From Paracoccus aestuarii (lineage in GTDB: Bacteria; Pseudomonadota; Alphaproteobacteria; Rhodobacterales; Rhodobacteraceae), in the NCBI RefSeq assembly GCF_028553885.1, contig NZ_CP067169.1:1-64000 (forward strand): a stretch of 64,000 bases of DNA. The letters run 5' to 3'. The position numbers and the translations under genes are program-made. Below are positions 1-13,667 of this stretch, one piece after another. The notes beneath the pieces were generated by a model. It searched no databases, had not been told where the DNA came from, and saw nothing but the letters and a program-made list of their open reading frames with translations. The number at the start of each line of letters is the position of its first letter. The first letter of the stretch is position 1.

Positions 1-1365
1 ATGATGGACAGGATCTGGGGACAGGCATGCGCGGAGCTGGAGCAGAGCGTGGGGCCGAACAACTACAACCACTGGATCAAGCCGCTTCGCCTGACCGCCA
101 TCGATGACGGGGCCGCGCGTTTCGCCAGCCCCACGCGGTTCATCTCGGACTGGGTGAACCGGCATTTCGCCAAGGAGATCATGGCCGTCCTGACGCGCAA
201 CGGCGCGCCGGTCGAACGGCTGCGATTCGATGTGGGCGCCGTGGCCGCGGCCCGTCCCGCAGCGCAGGCCGCGGCCCCCGCGGGCCACGCGCCCGAGGCC
301 CCCACCGCCCGCGCGCCCCGCGCCGATTTGGGCGCGCCGCTGGACCCGCGCTACACCTTCTCGAATTTCGTCGTGGGCAAGCCGAACGAGCTGGCCCATG
401 CCGCCGCCCGCCGCGTGGCCGAGGGCGGGCCCGTGGGCTTCAACCCGCTGTTCCTCTATGGCGGCGTGGGCTTGGGCAAGACGCACCTGATGCACGCCAT
501 CGCGCATGATTATCAGACGCGCCACCCCGCGGCGCAGGTTCTGTACCTGTCGGCGGAACAGTTCATGTACCGCTTCGTGCAGGCCCTGCGCGAAAGTTCC
601 ATCATGGATTTCAAGAGCATGTTCCGCAACGTGAACATGCTGATGGTCGATGACGTGCAGTTCATCGCCGGCAAGGACAGCACCCAGGAGGAGTTCTTCC
701 ACACCTTCAACGCGCTGGTCGATCAGGGCAAGCAGATCGTGATCTCCGCCGACCGCGCCCCGGCCGAGATCAAAGGCCTGGAGGAACGCATCAAGTCGCG
801 CCTGTCCTGCGGGCTGATCGTGGACCTGCACCCCACGACCTACGAGCTGCGCCTTGGCATCCTGCAATCCAAGACCGAGGTCTTCCGCGCCCAGCAGCCC
901 GACCTGGAGATCGGCGCGGGCGTCCTGGAATTCCTGGCCCATCGCATCAGCACCAACGTCCGGGTGCTGGAGGGCGCGCTGCAGCGTCTCTTCGCCCATG
1001 CCAGCCTGCTGCGCCGCGAGATCACGCTGGAGGTCGCGCAGGAATGCCTGGCCGACATCCTGCGCACGAACGACCGCAAGATCAGCATCGACGACATCCA
1101 GCGCAAGGTCGCGGAACATTACAACATCCGCCTGGCCGACATGATGGGCCCGAAGCGCGCCCGCAACGTCGCCCGGCCCCGCCAGATCGCCATGTATCTG
1201 TCCAAGCAGCTGACCAGCCGGTCCCTGCCCGAGATCGGCCGCCGCTTCGGCGGGCGCGACCACACCACGATCATGCATGGCGTGCGCAAGATCGAGGAAT
1301 TGCTGGCCGAGGATTCCTCGCTGGTCGAGGATGTGGCCGTGCTCAAGCGCATGCTGGAAGGCTGA
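1..1365 (+). CDS. dnaA: Chromosomal replication initiator DnaA
   Basis: AAA+ ATPase that binds 9-bp DnaA boxes and opens the replication origin. The 454-residue protein has an N-terminal helicase-interaction domain (about 1-75), an Ala/Pro-rich linker (about 78-110), the AAA+ core with Walker A GGVGLGKT (154-161) and Walker B MLMVDDVQF (213-221), and a C-terminal DNA-binding domain with GGRDHTTIMHG (417-427). The window opens exactly on an ATG, so the promoter is out of view; a second Met follows at once and either could be the start. dnaN lies 84 bases downstream on the same strand. The likely origin is about 40 kb away (41104-41461), not next to this gene. Confidence 0.98.
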   Translation: MMDRIWGQACAELEQSVGPNNYNHWIKPLRLTAIDDGAARFASPTRFISDWVNRHFAKEIMAVLTRNGAPVERLRFDVGAVAAARPAAQAAAPAGHAPEAPTARAPRADLGAPLDPRYTFSNFVVGKPNELAHAAARRVAEGGPVGFNPLFLYGGVGLGKTHLMHAIAHDYQTRHPAAQVLYLSAEQFMYRFVQALRESSIMDFKSMFRNVNMLMVDDVQFIAGKDSTQEEFFHTFNALVDQGKQIVISADRAPAEIKGLEERIKSRLSCGLIVDLHPTTYELRLGILQSKTEVFRAQQPDLEIGAGVLEFLAHRISTNVRVLEGALQRLFAHASLLRREITLEVAQECLADILRTNDRKISIDDIQRKVAEHYNIRLADMMGPKRARNVARPRQIAMYLSKQLTSRSLPEIGRRFGGRDHTTIMHGVRKIEELLAEDSSLVEDVAVLKRMLEG

Positions 1366-1449
1366 TCACGAAAATCTTGTGACCCGCCGCGCGGGCGGCT
1401 ATGCATCAGGTCCGGCAAGGGCCGCACAGCCATGGGACAGGGGAAACAG

Positions 1450-2568
1450 ATGAAATTCTCGATCGAGCGCGCCGTTCTGGTCAAGGCCGTGTCTCAGGCG
1501 CAATCGGTGGTCGAACGCCGCAACACCATCCCGATCCTGGCCAATGTCCTGATCGAGGCGGCCGAGGACGGCGTGAGCTTCCGCGCCACCGATCTGGATA
1601 CCGAGGTCGTGGACCGCGCCCCCGCCCAGGTGGAACGCCCCGGCGCCACCACCGTCAGCGCCGTGATGCTGAACGAGATCGCGCGCAAGCTGCCCGACGG
1701 CGCGCTGGTCCAGATCGCCAGCGACGAGGAATCCGGGCGGCTGTCGGTCCAGGCGGGCCGGTCCTCCTTCAGCCTGGCGACCCTGCCGCGCGCCGATTTC
1801 CCGGTCATGGCCAGCAGCGAATACAGCGCCAATTTCAAGGCGCCCGCGGGCGTGCTGCGCCGGCTGTTCGACAAGTCGAAATTCGCGATCTCGACCGAGG
1901 AGACGCGCTATTACCTGAACGGCGTCTATCTGCATGTGGCGCAATCGGGCGACGGGCCGGTGCTGCGCTGCGTGGCGACCGACGGGCACCGTCTGGCGCG
2001 GATCGACGCGCCCCTGCCCATGGGCGCCGACGACATGCCCGGCGTGATCGTGCCGCGCAAGACCGTGGGCGAGCTGCGCAAGCTTCTGGACGATGACGAG
2101 GCCGAGATCGCCGTTTCGGTCAGCGAGACCAAGATCCGCTTCGCCACGCCGACCATCACCCTGACCTCGAAGGTGATCGACGGGACCTTCCCCGATTACA
2201 GCCGCGTCATCCCCACCGGCAATGCCCGCAAGCTGGAGGTGGACGCCACCGATTTCGCCCGCGCCGTGGACCGCGTGGCCACCGTCAGCAGCGAACGGTC
2301 CCGCGCCGTCAAGCTGTCGCTGGACCAGGACCGGCTGGTCCTGTCGGTGAACGCCCCCGATGCCGGCGCCGCCGAGGAGGAGCTGATCGTGGCCTTCGCC
2401 GACGACCCGCTGGAGATCGGCTTCAACGCCAAATACCTGCAGGAGATCGCGGGCCAGGTCGATCGCGACAATGCCGTCTTCCTGTTCAACGGATCGGGCG
2501 ACGCCGCCCTGATCCGCGAGGGCAATGACGAAAGCGCGGTCTATGTCGTCATGCCGATGCGCGTGTGA
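1450..2568 (+). CDS. dnaN: DNA polymerase III beta sliding clamp
   Basis: Ring-shaped processivity clamp of the replicative polymerase, 372 residues, the usual length for the family. I chose the ATG at 1450 (protein begins MKFSIERAVLVKAV), as other DnaN proteins do; an in-frame ATG at 1432 would add only six residues and would use up the GGGGAAACAG ribosome-binding sequence just before 1450. The C-terminus ends YVVMPMRV, the typical clamp tail. The stop codon overlaps the GTG start of recF by four bases, so the two are probably translated together. Confidence 0.97.
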   Translation: MKFSIERAVLVKAVSQAQSVVERRNTIPILANVLIEAAEDGVSFRATDLDTEVVDRAPAQVERPGATTVSAVMLNEIARKLPDGALVQIASDEESGRLSVQAGRSSFSLATLPRADFPVMASSEYSANFKAPAGVLRRLFDKSKFAISTEETRYYLNGVYLHVAQSGDGPVLRCVATDGHRLARIDAPLPMGADDMPGVIVPRKTVGELRKLLDDDEAEIAVSVSETKIRFATPTITLTSKVIDGTFPDYSRVIPTGNARKLEVDATDFARAVDRVATVSSERSRAVKLSLDQDRLVLSVNAPDAGAAEEELIVAFADDPLEIGFNAKYLQEIAGQVDRDNAVFLFNGSGDAALIREGNDESAVYVVMPMRV

Positions 2569-3641
2569 CGCTGCATCACCTGCGGCTGTCCCAGTTCCGG
2601 TCCTGGCCCCGCCTGGACCTGGCGCTGGACGACCGGCCGCTGGCGATCTTCGGCCCAAACGGGTCGGGCAAGACGAACATCCTGGAATCGCTGTCGATGC
2701 TGGCCCCCGGACGGGGCTTGCGTGGTGCCGCGCCCGCCGATCAGGCCCGTCAGGACGCAGGCGCGGGATGGCGTATCCGTGCCGCCTTGGGCGATCACGG
2801 CGTGGACATCACCGCCCTGCCCGGCCAGTCGCGCCAGGTCGCGCTGGATGACAAGACGGTCCCGCAGACCCGGCTGGCGCGGCTGGTCCGCGTGGTCTGG
2901 CTGGTCCCGGCGATGGACCGGCTGTGGACCGACACGCCCGAGACGCGCCGTCGCTTCCTGGACCGGGTGACCCTGTCGCTGCATCCCGATCACGCCGATC
3001 TGTCACTGGCCTATGACAAGGCGATGCGCGAACGCAACCGCCTGCTGCGCGACCAGCTGGGTGATCCCGGCTGGTACCGCGCGCTGGAGGCGCAGATGGC
3101 CGATGCCGGCGCCGCCCTGACCCGCAACCGCCGGGCCGCGCTGGACGCGATCATGGCCGCCCAGGATGGCGGCGCGGATTTCCCCGCGGCGCGGCTGGTC
3201 CTGCTGGCCCAGGACGGCCATGCCGATGACGCCGACGCCGCCAGCATCGCGGACCGGCTGTCGGCGATGCGGCCCCGCGACCTGGCCGCCGGGCGCAGCC
3301 TGACCGGCCCGCATCGCGCCGATCTGGGGGCCAGCTGGGGGCCGCAGGACATGCCCGCCGCGCTGTCCTCGACGGGCGAGCAGAAGGCCCTGCTGCTGTC
3401 GCTGATCCTGGCCAATGCGCGGGCGCTGTCGGACCAGCCGGTGCTGCTGCTGCTGGACGAGGTGGCGGCCCATCTGGACGCGGACCGGCGCGCCGCGCTC
3501 TGTGACCGGATCACCGACCTGCCCGCGCGCAGCCTGCTGACCGGCACGGATCGCGACCTGTTCGCGGCCTTCGGGCCGCGCGCGCGCCACCTGGCCGTGC
3601 GGCGCGACGCGCAGGGTTCCGCCATCGCCGCCGAGGACTGA
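2565..3641 (+). CDS. recF: DNA replication and repair protein RecF
   Basis: SMC/ABC-type ATPase that helps load RecA on gapped DNA. The 358-residue protein shows Walker A GPNGSGKT (30-37), a signature segment STGEQKALLLSL (about 265-276) and Walker B LLLLDEVAAHLD. Translation starts with GTG at 2565, overlapping the dnaN stop in a GTGA arrangement; no better start lies inside the conserved MTLHHLRLSQFRSW opening. gyrB follows after 87 bases, completing the classical dnaA-dnaN-recF-gyrB order. Confidence 0.96.
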   Translation: MTLHHLRLSQFRSWPRLDLALDDRPLAIFGPNGSGKTNILESLSMLAPGRGLRGAAPADQARQDAGAGWRIRAALGDHGVDITALPGQSRQVALDDKTVPQTRLARLVRVVWLVPAMDRLWTDTPETRRRFLDRVTLSLHPDHADLSLAYDKAMRERNRLLRDQLGDPGWYRALEAQMADAGAALTRNRRAALDAIMAAQDGGADFPAARLVLLAQDGHADDADAASIADRLSAMRPRDLAAGRSLTGPHRADLGASWGPQDMPAALSSTGEQKALLLSLILANARALSDQPVLLLLDEVAAHLDADRRAALCDRITDLPARSLLTGTDRDLFAAFGPRARHLAVRRDAQGSAIAAED

Positions 3642-6164
<2,523 letters not shown>

Positions 6165-7056
6165 TCAACTGGCTCTGGCAGAACGGGCCGATTGTCGACT
6201 GCCCTGAATTGCCACTTCGTGTCGACGGTAATAACGACATGTTAGGCCGCATCGAGAAAAGGGGTCCACAGGGCGGTCTGGCTGGAATTCAAGCTGGGAT
6301 GTGCGATGGAGGCCAGATTGACACAAGATATGATATCGGACGAAAATATTTGTTTAACAAGCATTTTATCTTGGCGCTCCGGTCCCCGAACAGCCGCTAC
6401 CCCACTGATCATCGGCTCGTTTTTGAATAGCTTTCCCTAATTTCTTGCGCCGGTTCTCCATGGCATGACCTTCCGGAGAATTTTAGCCAATGGTTATCGA
6501 TCTATCGCCAGTTCCGTCGCTGGACGCTGGTCCGACTATGCGATAGGATTTGTTTGTTCAAGAGCGTCCATGATCTTTTCCCAAATCCCCGCCAGTGACC
6601 AACGACGGAATTGGCGATAGACGCTTGACCACTTTCCAAACTCTTACGGCAGATCCCGCCATGGAGCGTCAGTTTGCATTCAGCATGGCCTTGAACCAGT
6701 GGCGGCTCACGCCTCATTTCCTAAAACCGCATCAAGGAAAAGTCGGTGGTTGGTGGGCTTGCTTCCGTTTCCGGCGCGGATGGTGAGGGGAAACGCATGA
6801 TGGAGCCCGCTCGTCGTTCGACATCAGGTTTCGTGCGAAGCTGGTATCTATCATAGATGCCAGGTTTAGTTAAGATCAACACGGCCGGTGAATTACTGCT
6901 GTCAACAGGGCCTAAGAATGAAACCTCGCGCCCGAATGATCTCCGCTTGAGGTATTCCCTATCGAAAGCTGAGACAAATTGCAGCGTCAAGCCCTAAAAT
7001 TATTGTTGTTGAATGCGTATTTAGGGCCATGCTACCCGCCCGATACTAGAAACTAA
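6165..7056. other. Lower-GC intergenic stretch with IS debris
   Basis: About 890 bases between gyrB and the glycosyltransferase are visibly richer in A and T than their surroundings. They hold the transposase remnant listed at 6505-6673 and two unrecognised reading frames. One, 6161-6430 on the plus strand (89 codons, ATG overlapping the gyrB stop, opening [19 protein letters not shown]), has no clear ribosome-binding site. The other, 6721-6990 on the minus strand (89 codons, opening MTLQFVSAFDREYLKRRSFG), also resembles nothing I know. Both have codon use unlike neighbouring genes. I read the stretch as insertion-derived and do not call either frame a gene. Confidence 0.6.
6505..6673 (-). 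pseudogene. IS5-family transposase remnant
   Basis: In one minus-strand frame the sequence reads TDAPWRDLP, a stop, then EFGKWSSVYRQFRRW and SLAGIWEKIMDALEQ, followed by another stop. This is the helix-turn-helix part of OrfA of IS5/IS427-type transposases, whose usual form is GAPWRDLPERFGPW followed by YNRFNRW. Two in-frame stops and loss of the rest make it inactive. No inverted repeats or target duplication were recognised around it. The unrelated IS5 copies at 31057-32132 show the same family has been active in this genome. Confidence 0.7.
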
Positions 7057-7080
7057 GTGAGTTGCAAAAGCACTGTGAAG

Positions 7081-9202
<2,122 letters not shown>

Positions 9203-9278
9203 TCCCACGGTTTGATGGTGCGATCCTTTCGCAGGAATGGAAGGAAGCATTATGGGCCAGGTTCGTCACGGGAGCGCC

Positions 9279-10101
9279 ATGAGCACGCACGCCGTCAGAG
9301 CTGCAATAATGAGGGCCGGCTCGCTATCGGTCCGAGGGCTTGGCCCGAACGATCGCAAGCTTCGCTTGCGACGTTGAGCCGGGATCTGGGGATCAACCCG
9401 AAGACGGTTGCGAAATGGCGCAAGCGCCAGACGGTCGAGGACCTCAAGACCGGGCCGAGAGAACCGCGCTCGACGATCCTGACCGAGGCTGAGGAGGCGA
9501 CCATCGTCGCTTTCCGACGGCACACGCTGCTGCCGCGGGAGTTCAAGCGTGAAGCAAACGATCCGGGGGATCGTTTGTAGCGCAGAACGCCTCTATGCCC
9601 TGCAGCCATCCATCCCGCACGTGACACGCTCAGCGCTCCATCGGTGTCTGCAGCGATGAGCCATTGCGGCGCCACCGGTTCAAGCCCGATGGCGAGGAGC
9701 ATTCAGTTCGCCGAGCAGCCCCCGGAACCGCAACACCGTTTATTCTCGGCCCATGCGCTTCGACATGATCTGCAAGGGCGAGACCTTGTCCGCCATTGGT
9801 CCGAGGACAATGGTCGAGCGGTATCGAACATCGTCTCACCAAGCCAAACCACCCGTGGACCAACGACCGGGTCGAGCGAATGAACCGAACGATCAAGGAC
9901 GCGACCGTTAAACGCTTCCATTACGACGATCACGACCAGCTCCGCACTCACCTCGCCGACTTCATGGCCGCTTACAATTTCGCCCGCCGGCTCAAGACCC
10001 TTGGAGGGCTCACACCCTACGAATACATCCGCAAGATCTGGACATCTGAGCCAGACAGATTCATCCCAAATCCGATCCAACAGATGCCGGGACTGAACAC
10101 T
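9279..10101 (+). pseudogene. IS481-family transposase, decayed
   Basis: Fragments of one IS481-type transposase are readable in changing frames. They include MSTHAVRAAI (from 9279), RSQASLATLSRDLGINPK and VAKWRKRQTVEDLKTGP, RRHTLLP, LYALQPSIPH, MRFDMIC, GIEHRLTKPNHPWTNDRVE and LADFMAAYNFARRLKTLGG, and finally the element's C-terminus IQQMPGLNT at 10101. The middle of the protein, including the first catalytic Asp of the DDE domain, is deleted, and frame changes plus a small hairpin insert (9555-9577) break the rest. The right end of the element is missing: transposase sequence runs directly into the truncated rmlA, so a deletion after insertion is likely. Confidence 0.85.
9555..9577. repeat. 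Small perfect palindrome inserted in IS481 pseudogene
   Basis: Arms CAAACGATCC and GGATCGTTTG flank a GGG loop, a perfect 10-bp stem. The palindrome sits inside roughly 45 extra bases that interrupt transposase codons between RRHTLLP and LYALQPSIPH, so it looks inserted and not native to the gene. A similar palindrome (8-bp arms AACGGTCC / GGACCGTT, loop CCC) lies in an unrelated IS3-type pseudogene at 33120-33138. Confidence 0.7.
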
Positions 10102-10372
10102 GGGCCAGCCCGTCGGGCGCGGGCTGCACGATCCAGGTGAAATCCAGTCCCCATTGCGCGCCGTCGCCCAGCAGTCGCTGGAACTGGGCCTGGTCCTCCG
10201 GCGTGGTGATGATGGCAATCTAGCGGGCGCCGGCCAGCATCAGCACCGTGAGCGGATAATAGATCATCGGCTTGTCGTAGAGCGGCAGCAGCTGCTTCGA
10301 CACGCCCATGGTGATGGGATAGAGCCGCGCCCCCGAGCCTCCGGCCAGGATGATGCCCTTGCGCTGCGTCAT
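10100..10372 (-). pseudogene. rmlA: Glucose-1-phosphate thymidylyltransferase, truncated with stop
   Basis: The intact enzyme makes dTDP-glucose, the first step to dTDP-rhamnose. The minus-strand frame from ATG 10372 reads [20 protein letters not shown], then [20 protein letters not shown] and TVLMLAGAR, clear RmlA sequence. Codon 51 is TAG (10220-10222), where the family normally has Glu. After the stop the frame continues IAIITTPEDQAQFQRLL and QPAPDGLAQ until base 10100, where the IS481 remnant begins. About 91 of roughly 290 codons remain, so the gene is dead both by nonsense mutation and truncation. Confidence 0.92.
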
Positions 10373-10385
10373 ATCGAATCATCGG

Positions 10386-10571
10386 CTAGGGCGCCGTCCA
10401 GGCGGCCAGGTTCAGAACCGCGTGGGGTCGTTCCGCCAGGATCGCCCCGCCGCATGCGCCCGGATCCATCAGGTCGGCATCGCACCGCGCCAGAAACCGC
10501 GCCCCCGGCGCCAAGGGCGCCAAGGCCCGCGCCACCTGCCCCGTCGCCCCGAAGACCAGCAGCCCCCGCAT
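10386..10571 (-). pseudogene. rmlD: dTDP-4-dehydrorhamnose reductase, truncated
   Basis: RmlD carries out the last step of dTDP-L-rhamnose synthesis. Only 61 codons remain of about 290. They cover the N-terminal NAD(P)-binding opening [17 protein letters not shown] and continue through DADLMDP to NLAAWTAP, where a TAG ends the frame just where family members continue AVDKAE. The start overlaps the rmlB stop by one base (TGATG), so the original operon junction survives. The rmlA start lies 13 bases downstream, which suggests an internal deletion of about 230 codons and not a sequencing slip. Confidence 0.88.
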
Positions 10572-11608
10572 CAGCCCGTCCCCAAGCGCCGGCCCACGCC
10601 GTCGCGCGCCAGCAGCGGCTGCCACCAGTCGCGGTTGTCCAGATACCAGGCCACCGTGCGGCCCAGCCCCTCGTCGACCGAGACGGAGGGGCGCCAGCCC
10701 AGCTCGGACCGGATGCGCGCAGGGTCGATGGCATAGCGCCGGTCATGGCCGGGCCGGTCGGGCACGAAGGCGATCAGCCGGTCATGGGGGGCGCCCTCGG
10801 GGTGCAGCCGGTCCATATGCGCGCAGATCATCCGCACCAGGTCGATATTGGCGACCTCGTTCTCGCCGCCGATGGCATAGCTGCGGCCGGGGCGGCCTTG
10901 GGTCAGCACGGTCAGCAGCGCCTCGGCGTGATCCTCGACATAGAGCCAGTCGCGCACATGCAGCCCGTCGCCATAGACGGGGATCGGCTGGCCGGCCAAG
11001 GCGCGCAGGATCACCACCGGCACCAGCTTTTCGGGAAAATGGAACGGCCCGTAATTGTTCGAGCAGTTGGTCAGCAGGACCGGCAGGCCATAGGTTTCGG
11101 ACCAGGCGCGGACCAGGTGGTCCGAGCCCGCCTTGCTGGCCGAATAGGGGCTGCGCGGATCATAGGGGGTCGTCTCGCTGAACCGGCCCTCGGGGCCCAG
11201 GGATCCGAAGACCTCGTCGGTCGAGACATGGTGGAAGCGGAACCCCTCCGGCCGCCCGGCGGCGGTCCAATAGGCGCGCGCGGCCTCCAGCAGGGTGAAG
11301 GTGCCGATCACATTGGTCTGGATGAAGCTGTCCGGCCCGTCGATGGACCGGTCCACATGGCTTTCGGCGGCCAGGTGCAGGATGGCATCGGGGCGGTGCC
11401 GGGCCAGGATGCGGTCCAAGGCCGCGCGGTCGCGGATGTCGGCATGTTCGAAGGCGTAGCGGTCCGAACCCGCCACCGAGGCCACGTTCTCCAGGTTCGC
11501 GGCATAGGTCAGCGTGTCCAGGTTCACCACGTCATGGCCGCGCGCCACGGCCAGCCGCACCACCGCCGATCCGATGAAGCCGGCGCCGCCGGTGATCAGG
11601 ATCCTCAT
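10571..11608 (-). CDS. rmlB: dTDP-glucose 4,6-dehydratase
   Basis: Short-chain dehydrogenase that converts dTDP-glucose to dTDP-4-keto-6-deoxyglucose. The 345-residue protein opens [20 protein letters not shown] (Rossmann GGxGFIGS), and has [25 protein letters not shown] and the catalytic [12 protein letters not shown] (Tyr-x3-Lys). Length and motifs are complete, so the enzyme should work. It is the second gene of a minus-strand operon, overlapping rmlC upstream by four bases and the broken rmlD downstream by one. With rmlA and rmlD dead, its product has no obvious local use unless those steps are supplied from elsewhere. Confidence 0.96.
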   Translation of the reverse strand: MRILITGGAGFIGSAVVRLAVARGHDVVNLDTLTYAANLENVASVAGSDRYAFEHADIRDRAALDRILARHRPDAILHLAAESHVDRSIDGPDSFIQTNVIGTFTLLEAARAYWTAAGRPEGFRFHHVSTDEVFGSLGPEGRFSETTPYDPRSPYSASKAGSDHLVRAWSETYGLPVLLTNCSNNYGPFHFPEKLVPVVILRALAGQPIPVYGDGLHVRDWLYVEDHAEALLTVLTQGRPGRSYAIGGENEVANIDLVRMICAHMDRLHPEGAPHDRLIAFVPDRPGHDRRYAIDPARIRSELGWRPSVSVDEGLGRTVAWYLDNRDWWQPLLARDGVGRRLGTG

Positions 11609-12165
11609 GCGTCACTCGCAAAGGGGCTGGTCCCGTCCGCGAAGGCGGGCGCGGCGCGATCCTTTTCCGACAGGACCGGATCGCGGACGCCCCAATCGAT
11701 GCCCAGGCTGTCCCATGCCACCGCCCCGTCGGCGGCGCGGTCGTAATGGGCGGTGCATTTGTAGATCACCTCGGTCTCCGGGGCGCGGGTGACGAAGCCG
11801 TGCAGGAAGCCCGCGGGGATCCACAGCTGGCGGCCATCGGCGAAACTAAGCTCGGTCCCGAACCATTGCCCGTAGGTGGGGCTGCCCCGCCGGGCATCCA
11901 CCGCCACGTCGAACGGGCTGCCGCGGCCGCAGCGCACCAGCTTGCCTTGGGCATGGGGCGGGGCCGGGTAATGCAGCCCCCGCAGCGTGCCCGCGCGCAT
12001 CGACATCGAATGGTTGTCCTGGACGATATCCGGCAGGTCCAGCCCCGCCTCGCGCAGCGTGCGGCGATTCCAGCTTTCCGAGAAGAAGCCGCGGTCGTCG
12101 CCGTGGCGGGCGGGCGTCAGGACAACGACGCCGGGCAAGGGGGTGGGGTCGATCTGTATGGGCAC
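11605..12165 (-). CDS. rmlC: dTDP-4-dehydrorhamnose 3,5-epimerase
   Basis: Cupin-fold epimerase of dTDP-rhamnose synthesis. The 186-residue protein shows [11 protein letters not shown], the catalytic-His segment [20 protein letters not shown], and the [13 protein letters not shown] strand pair; these match RmlC closely. It is the first gene of the rml operon on the minus strand; rmlB starts in its stop region (ATGA overlap). Intact, but stranded in a decaying pathway. Confidence 0.96.
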   Translation of the reverse strand: MPIQIDPTPLPGVVVLTPARHGDDRGFFSESWNRRTLREAGLDLPDIVQDNHSMSMRAGTLRGLHYPAPPHAQGKLVRCGRGSPFDVAVDARRGSPTYGQWFGTELSFADGRQLWIPAGFLHGFVTRAPETEVIYKCTAHYDRAADGAVAWDSLGIDWGVRDPVLSEKDRAAPAFADGTSPFASDA

Positions 12166-12243
12166 TCGATACGGCGATAGGGATGTCGCAGTCTTAGCAC
12201 CGGCATGCGGACCTGTCTGCCCATGGCTCGCTGAAAATGCGAT

Positions 12244-12834
12244 CTAGTCCAGATGCCCCGCGATCACCCGGCCCAAGGCAAAAACGCGCTGTTCCAGGAT
12301 CACCGGCGTCTCGCAGACATAGGTCAGAGATTGCTGGCGTTCGGTGAAGATGCGGGTGTCCCAGTCCAGCGCGGCCTCCTCGGCGTCGAGCGCGTCGAAA
12401 TCGGGGTCCTCGGCGGCCTCCAGTTCGGCCATGCGGCCGCGGCGGGCGTCGATGCGTTCCGACAGCGCCAGCTGCGCCCGGCCATAGCGCGAGATGCCCG
12501 CGATCAGCGCCGCGCGGTCGCGGTCGATCCGGTCGAAGACCGCCTGCATCAGCGCCACCATCCGATCCGCATCGGCCCCGTCTGCAAAGGCGGCGATGTC
12601 GGCCTCGGCCTCCTCCAGGGGCAGGCGGCGCTGTTCCAGCCGGTCGGCCAGGCGGGCGATGGCGGGTTCGCGCGCCAGATCGGCCATGCCCTCGTCCGGG
12701 GCGGGGCCGGACCAGACCTGGCCCAGGGACAGATGCGGCTGCAGCCGCTGGATGCAGGGCCAGTCCGGGTCGGTGCCCGGCGCGGCCAGGGCGGGCGCGG
12801 CCATCAGCGCCAGGGCCAGGGTGAAGCGGATCAT
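12244..12834 (-). CDS. Exported protein at the end of the lut-like operon
   Basis: A 196-residue protein with a Sec signal peptide (MIRFTLALALMAAPALAAPG, cleavage near 18-20). The mature part is alpha-helical by appearance and acidic, with two cysteines, one in DWPCIQRLQPHLSLGQVW and one in LTYVCETPVILEQRVF, that could form a disulfide. I do not recognise a characterised family. It overlaps the ABC permease gene upstream by four bases, so it belongs to the same six-gene operon. By position it may correspond to LutG, an exported protein of the Methylobacterium lanthanide uptake cluster; that match is an inference from order, not from sequence I can compare here. Confidence 0.85.
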   Translation of the reverse strand: MIRFTLALALMAAPALAAPGTDPDWPCIQRLQPHLSLGQVWSGPAPDEGMADLAREPAIARLADRLEQRRLPLEEAEADIAAFADGADADRMVALMQAVFDRIDRDRAALIAGISRYGRAQLALSERIDARRGRMAELEAAEDPDFDALDAEEAALDWDTRIFTERQQSLTYVCETPVILEQRVFALGRVIAGHLD

Positions 12835-13667
12835 GCGGGTCCTCCCTTTCGGCGGGCCCAGAGGCCCTTTTGCGGATCATACATGAAGACCGCCGCCCCG
12901 AAGAACCCCGCCAAACATCCTAGGACCACCGCCAAGGCCCCCCAGTTCACCTGCATGTAGAGCGCGAAGCGGATCAGCTCGACCGCATGGGTGAAGGGGT
13001 TGAAGCGGCAGATGTCATAGAGCAGGGGCGAGCTTTCGCGCATCCGCCACAGCGGATAAAGCGCGGAGGAGGCGAAGAACATCGGGAAGATCACGAAGTT
13101 CATGACGCCCGCGAAATTCTCCAGCTGGCGGATGGCGCTGGACAGAAACAGCCCCATCGCCCCCAGCATCAGCCCCGCCAGGATCAGCGCCGGGATCACC
13201 GTGACATAGCCCCAGGCGGGCGGGCGGATGCCCCAGAACCAGGCGATCGCCAGAAAGGCCGCAACCTGGATGATCGACACGATCACCCCCGCGACCAGCT
13301 TGGACCCCAGCAGGAACCAGCGCGGAAAGGGGCTGACCAGCAGGGTGCGCATGGCCCCCGTCTCGCGGTCATAGACCATCGACAGCGAGGATTGCATGCC
13401 GTTGAACAGCTGGATCATCGCGACGAGGCCCGGCGTGACATAGACCTCGTAGAGGACATAGGTCTGATAGGGCGGCGTGATCGACAGGCCCAGCACCGCC
13501 CGGAACCCGGCGGCGAAGATGAACAGCCAGACCAGCGGCCGCACCAGCGCCGCCAGGAACCGGCCCCGCTGGTTGACGAAGCGCAGCGTCTCGCGCCGGG
13601 CGATGCCCAGAAAGGCCGTGACCCAGGCGCCGGGCCGGGCGGTGGGGCGGGCGGTGGGGGCGGTCAC
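12831..13667 (-). CDS. lutF: ABC-2 type permease of PQQ/lanthanide-associated transporter
   Basis: Membrane subunit of an ABC transporter, 278 residues with about six membrane segments (for example LVRPLVWLFIFAAGFRAVLG and AGVIVSIIQVAAFLAIAWFW). It has the ABC-2 signature region GAMRTLLVSPFPRWFLLGSK. Permeases of this type are described as part of PQQ-dependent alcohol dehydrogenase systems, and their Methylobacterium counterpart LutF is linked to lanthanide uptake. The start overlaps the ATPase gene stop by four bases, and the downstream exported-protein gene overlaps its own stop. ABC-2 permeases are often exporters, so the direction of transport is not settled by sequence. Confidence 0.85.
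   Translation of the reverse strand: MTAPTARPTARPGAWVTAFLGIARRETLRFVNQRGRFLAALVRPLVWLFIFAAGFRAVLGLSITPPYQTYVLYEVYVTPGLVAMIQLFNGMQSSLSMVYDRETGAMRTLLVSPFPRWFLLGSKLVAGVIVSIIQVAAFLAIAWFWGIRPPAWGYVTVIPALILAGLMLGAMGLFLSSAIRQLENFAGVMNFVIFPMFFASSALYPLWRMRESSPLLYDICRFNPFTHAVELIRFALYMQVNWGALAVVLGCLAGFFGAAVFMYDPQKGLWARRKGGPA

Noticed and set aside
9353..9371. Palindrome TCGCAAGC-TTC-GCTTGCGA in the IS481 pseudogene
   Set aside because: It falls on native transposase codons (RSQASLATL), so it is part of the element and not an insert like the one at 9555.
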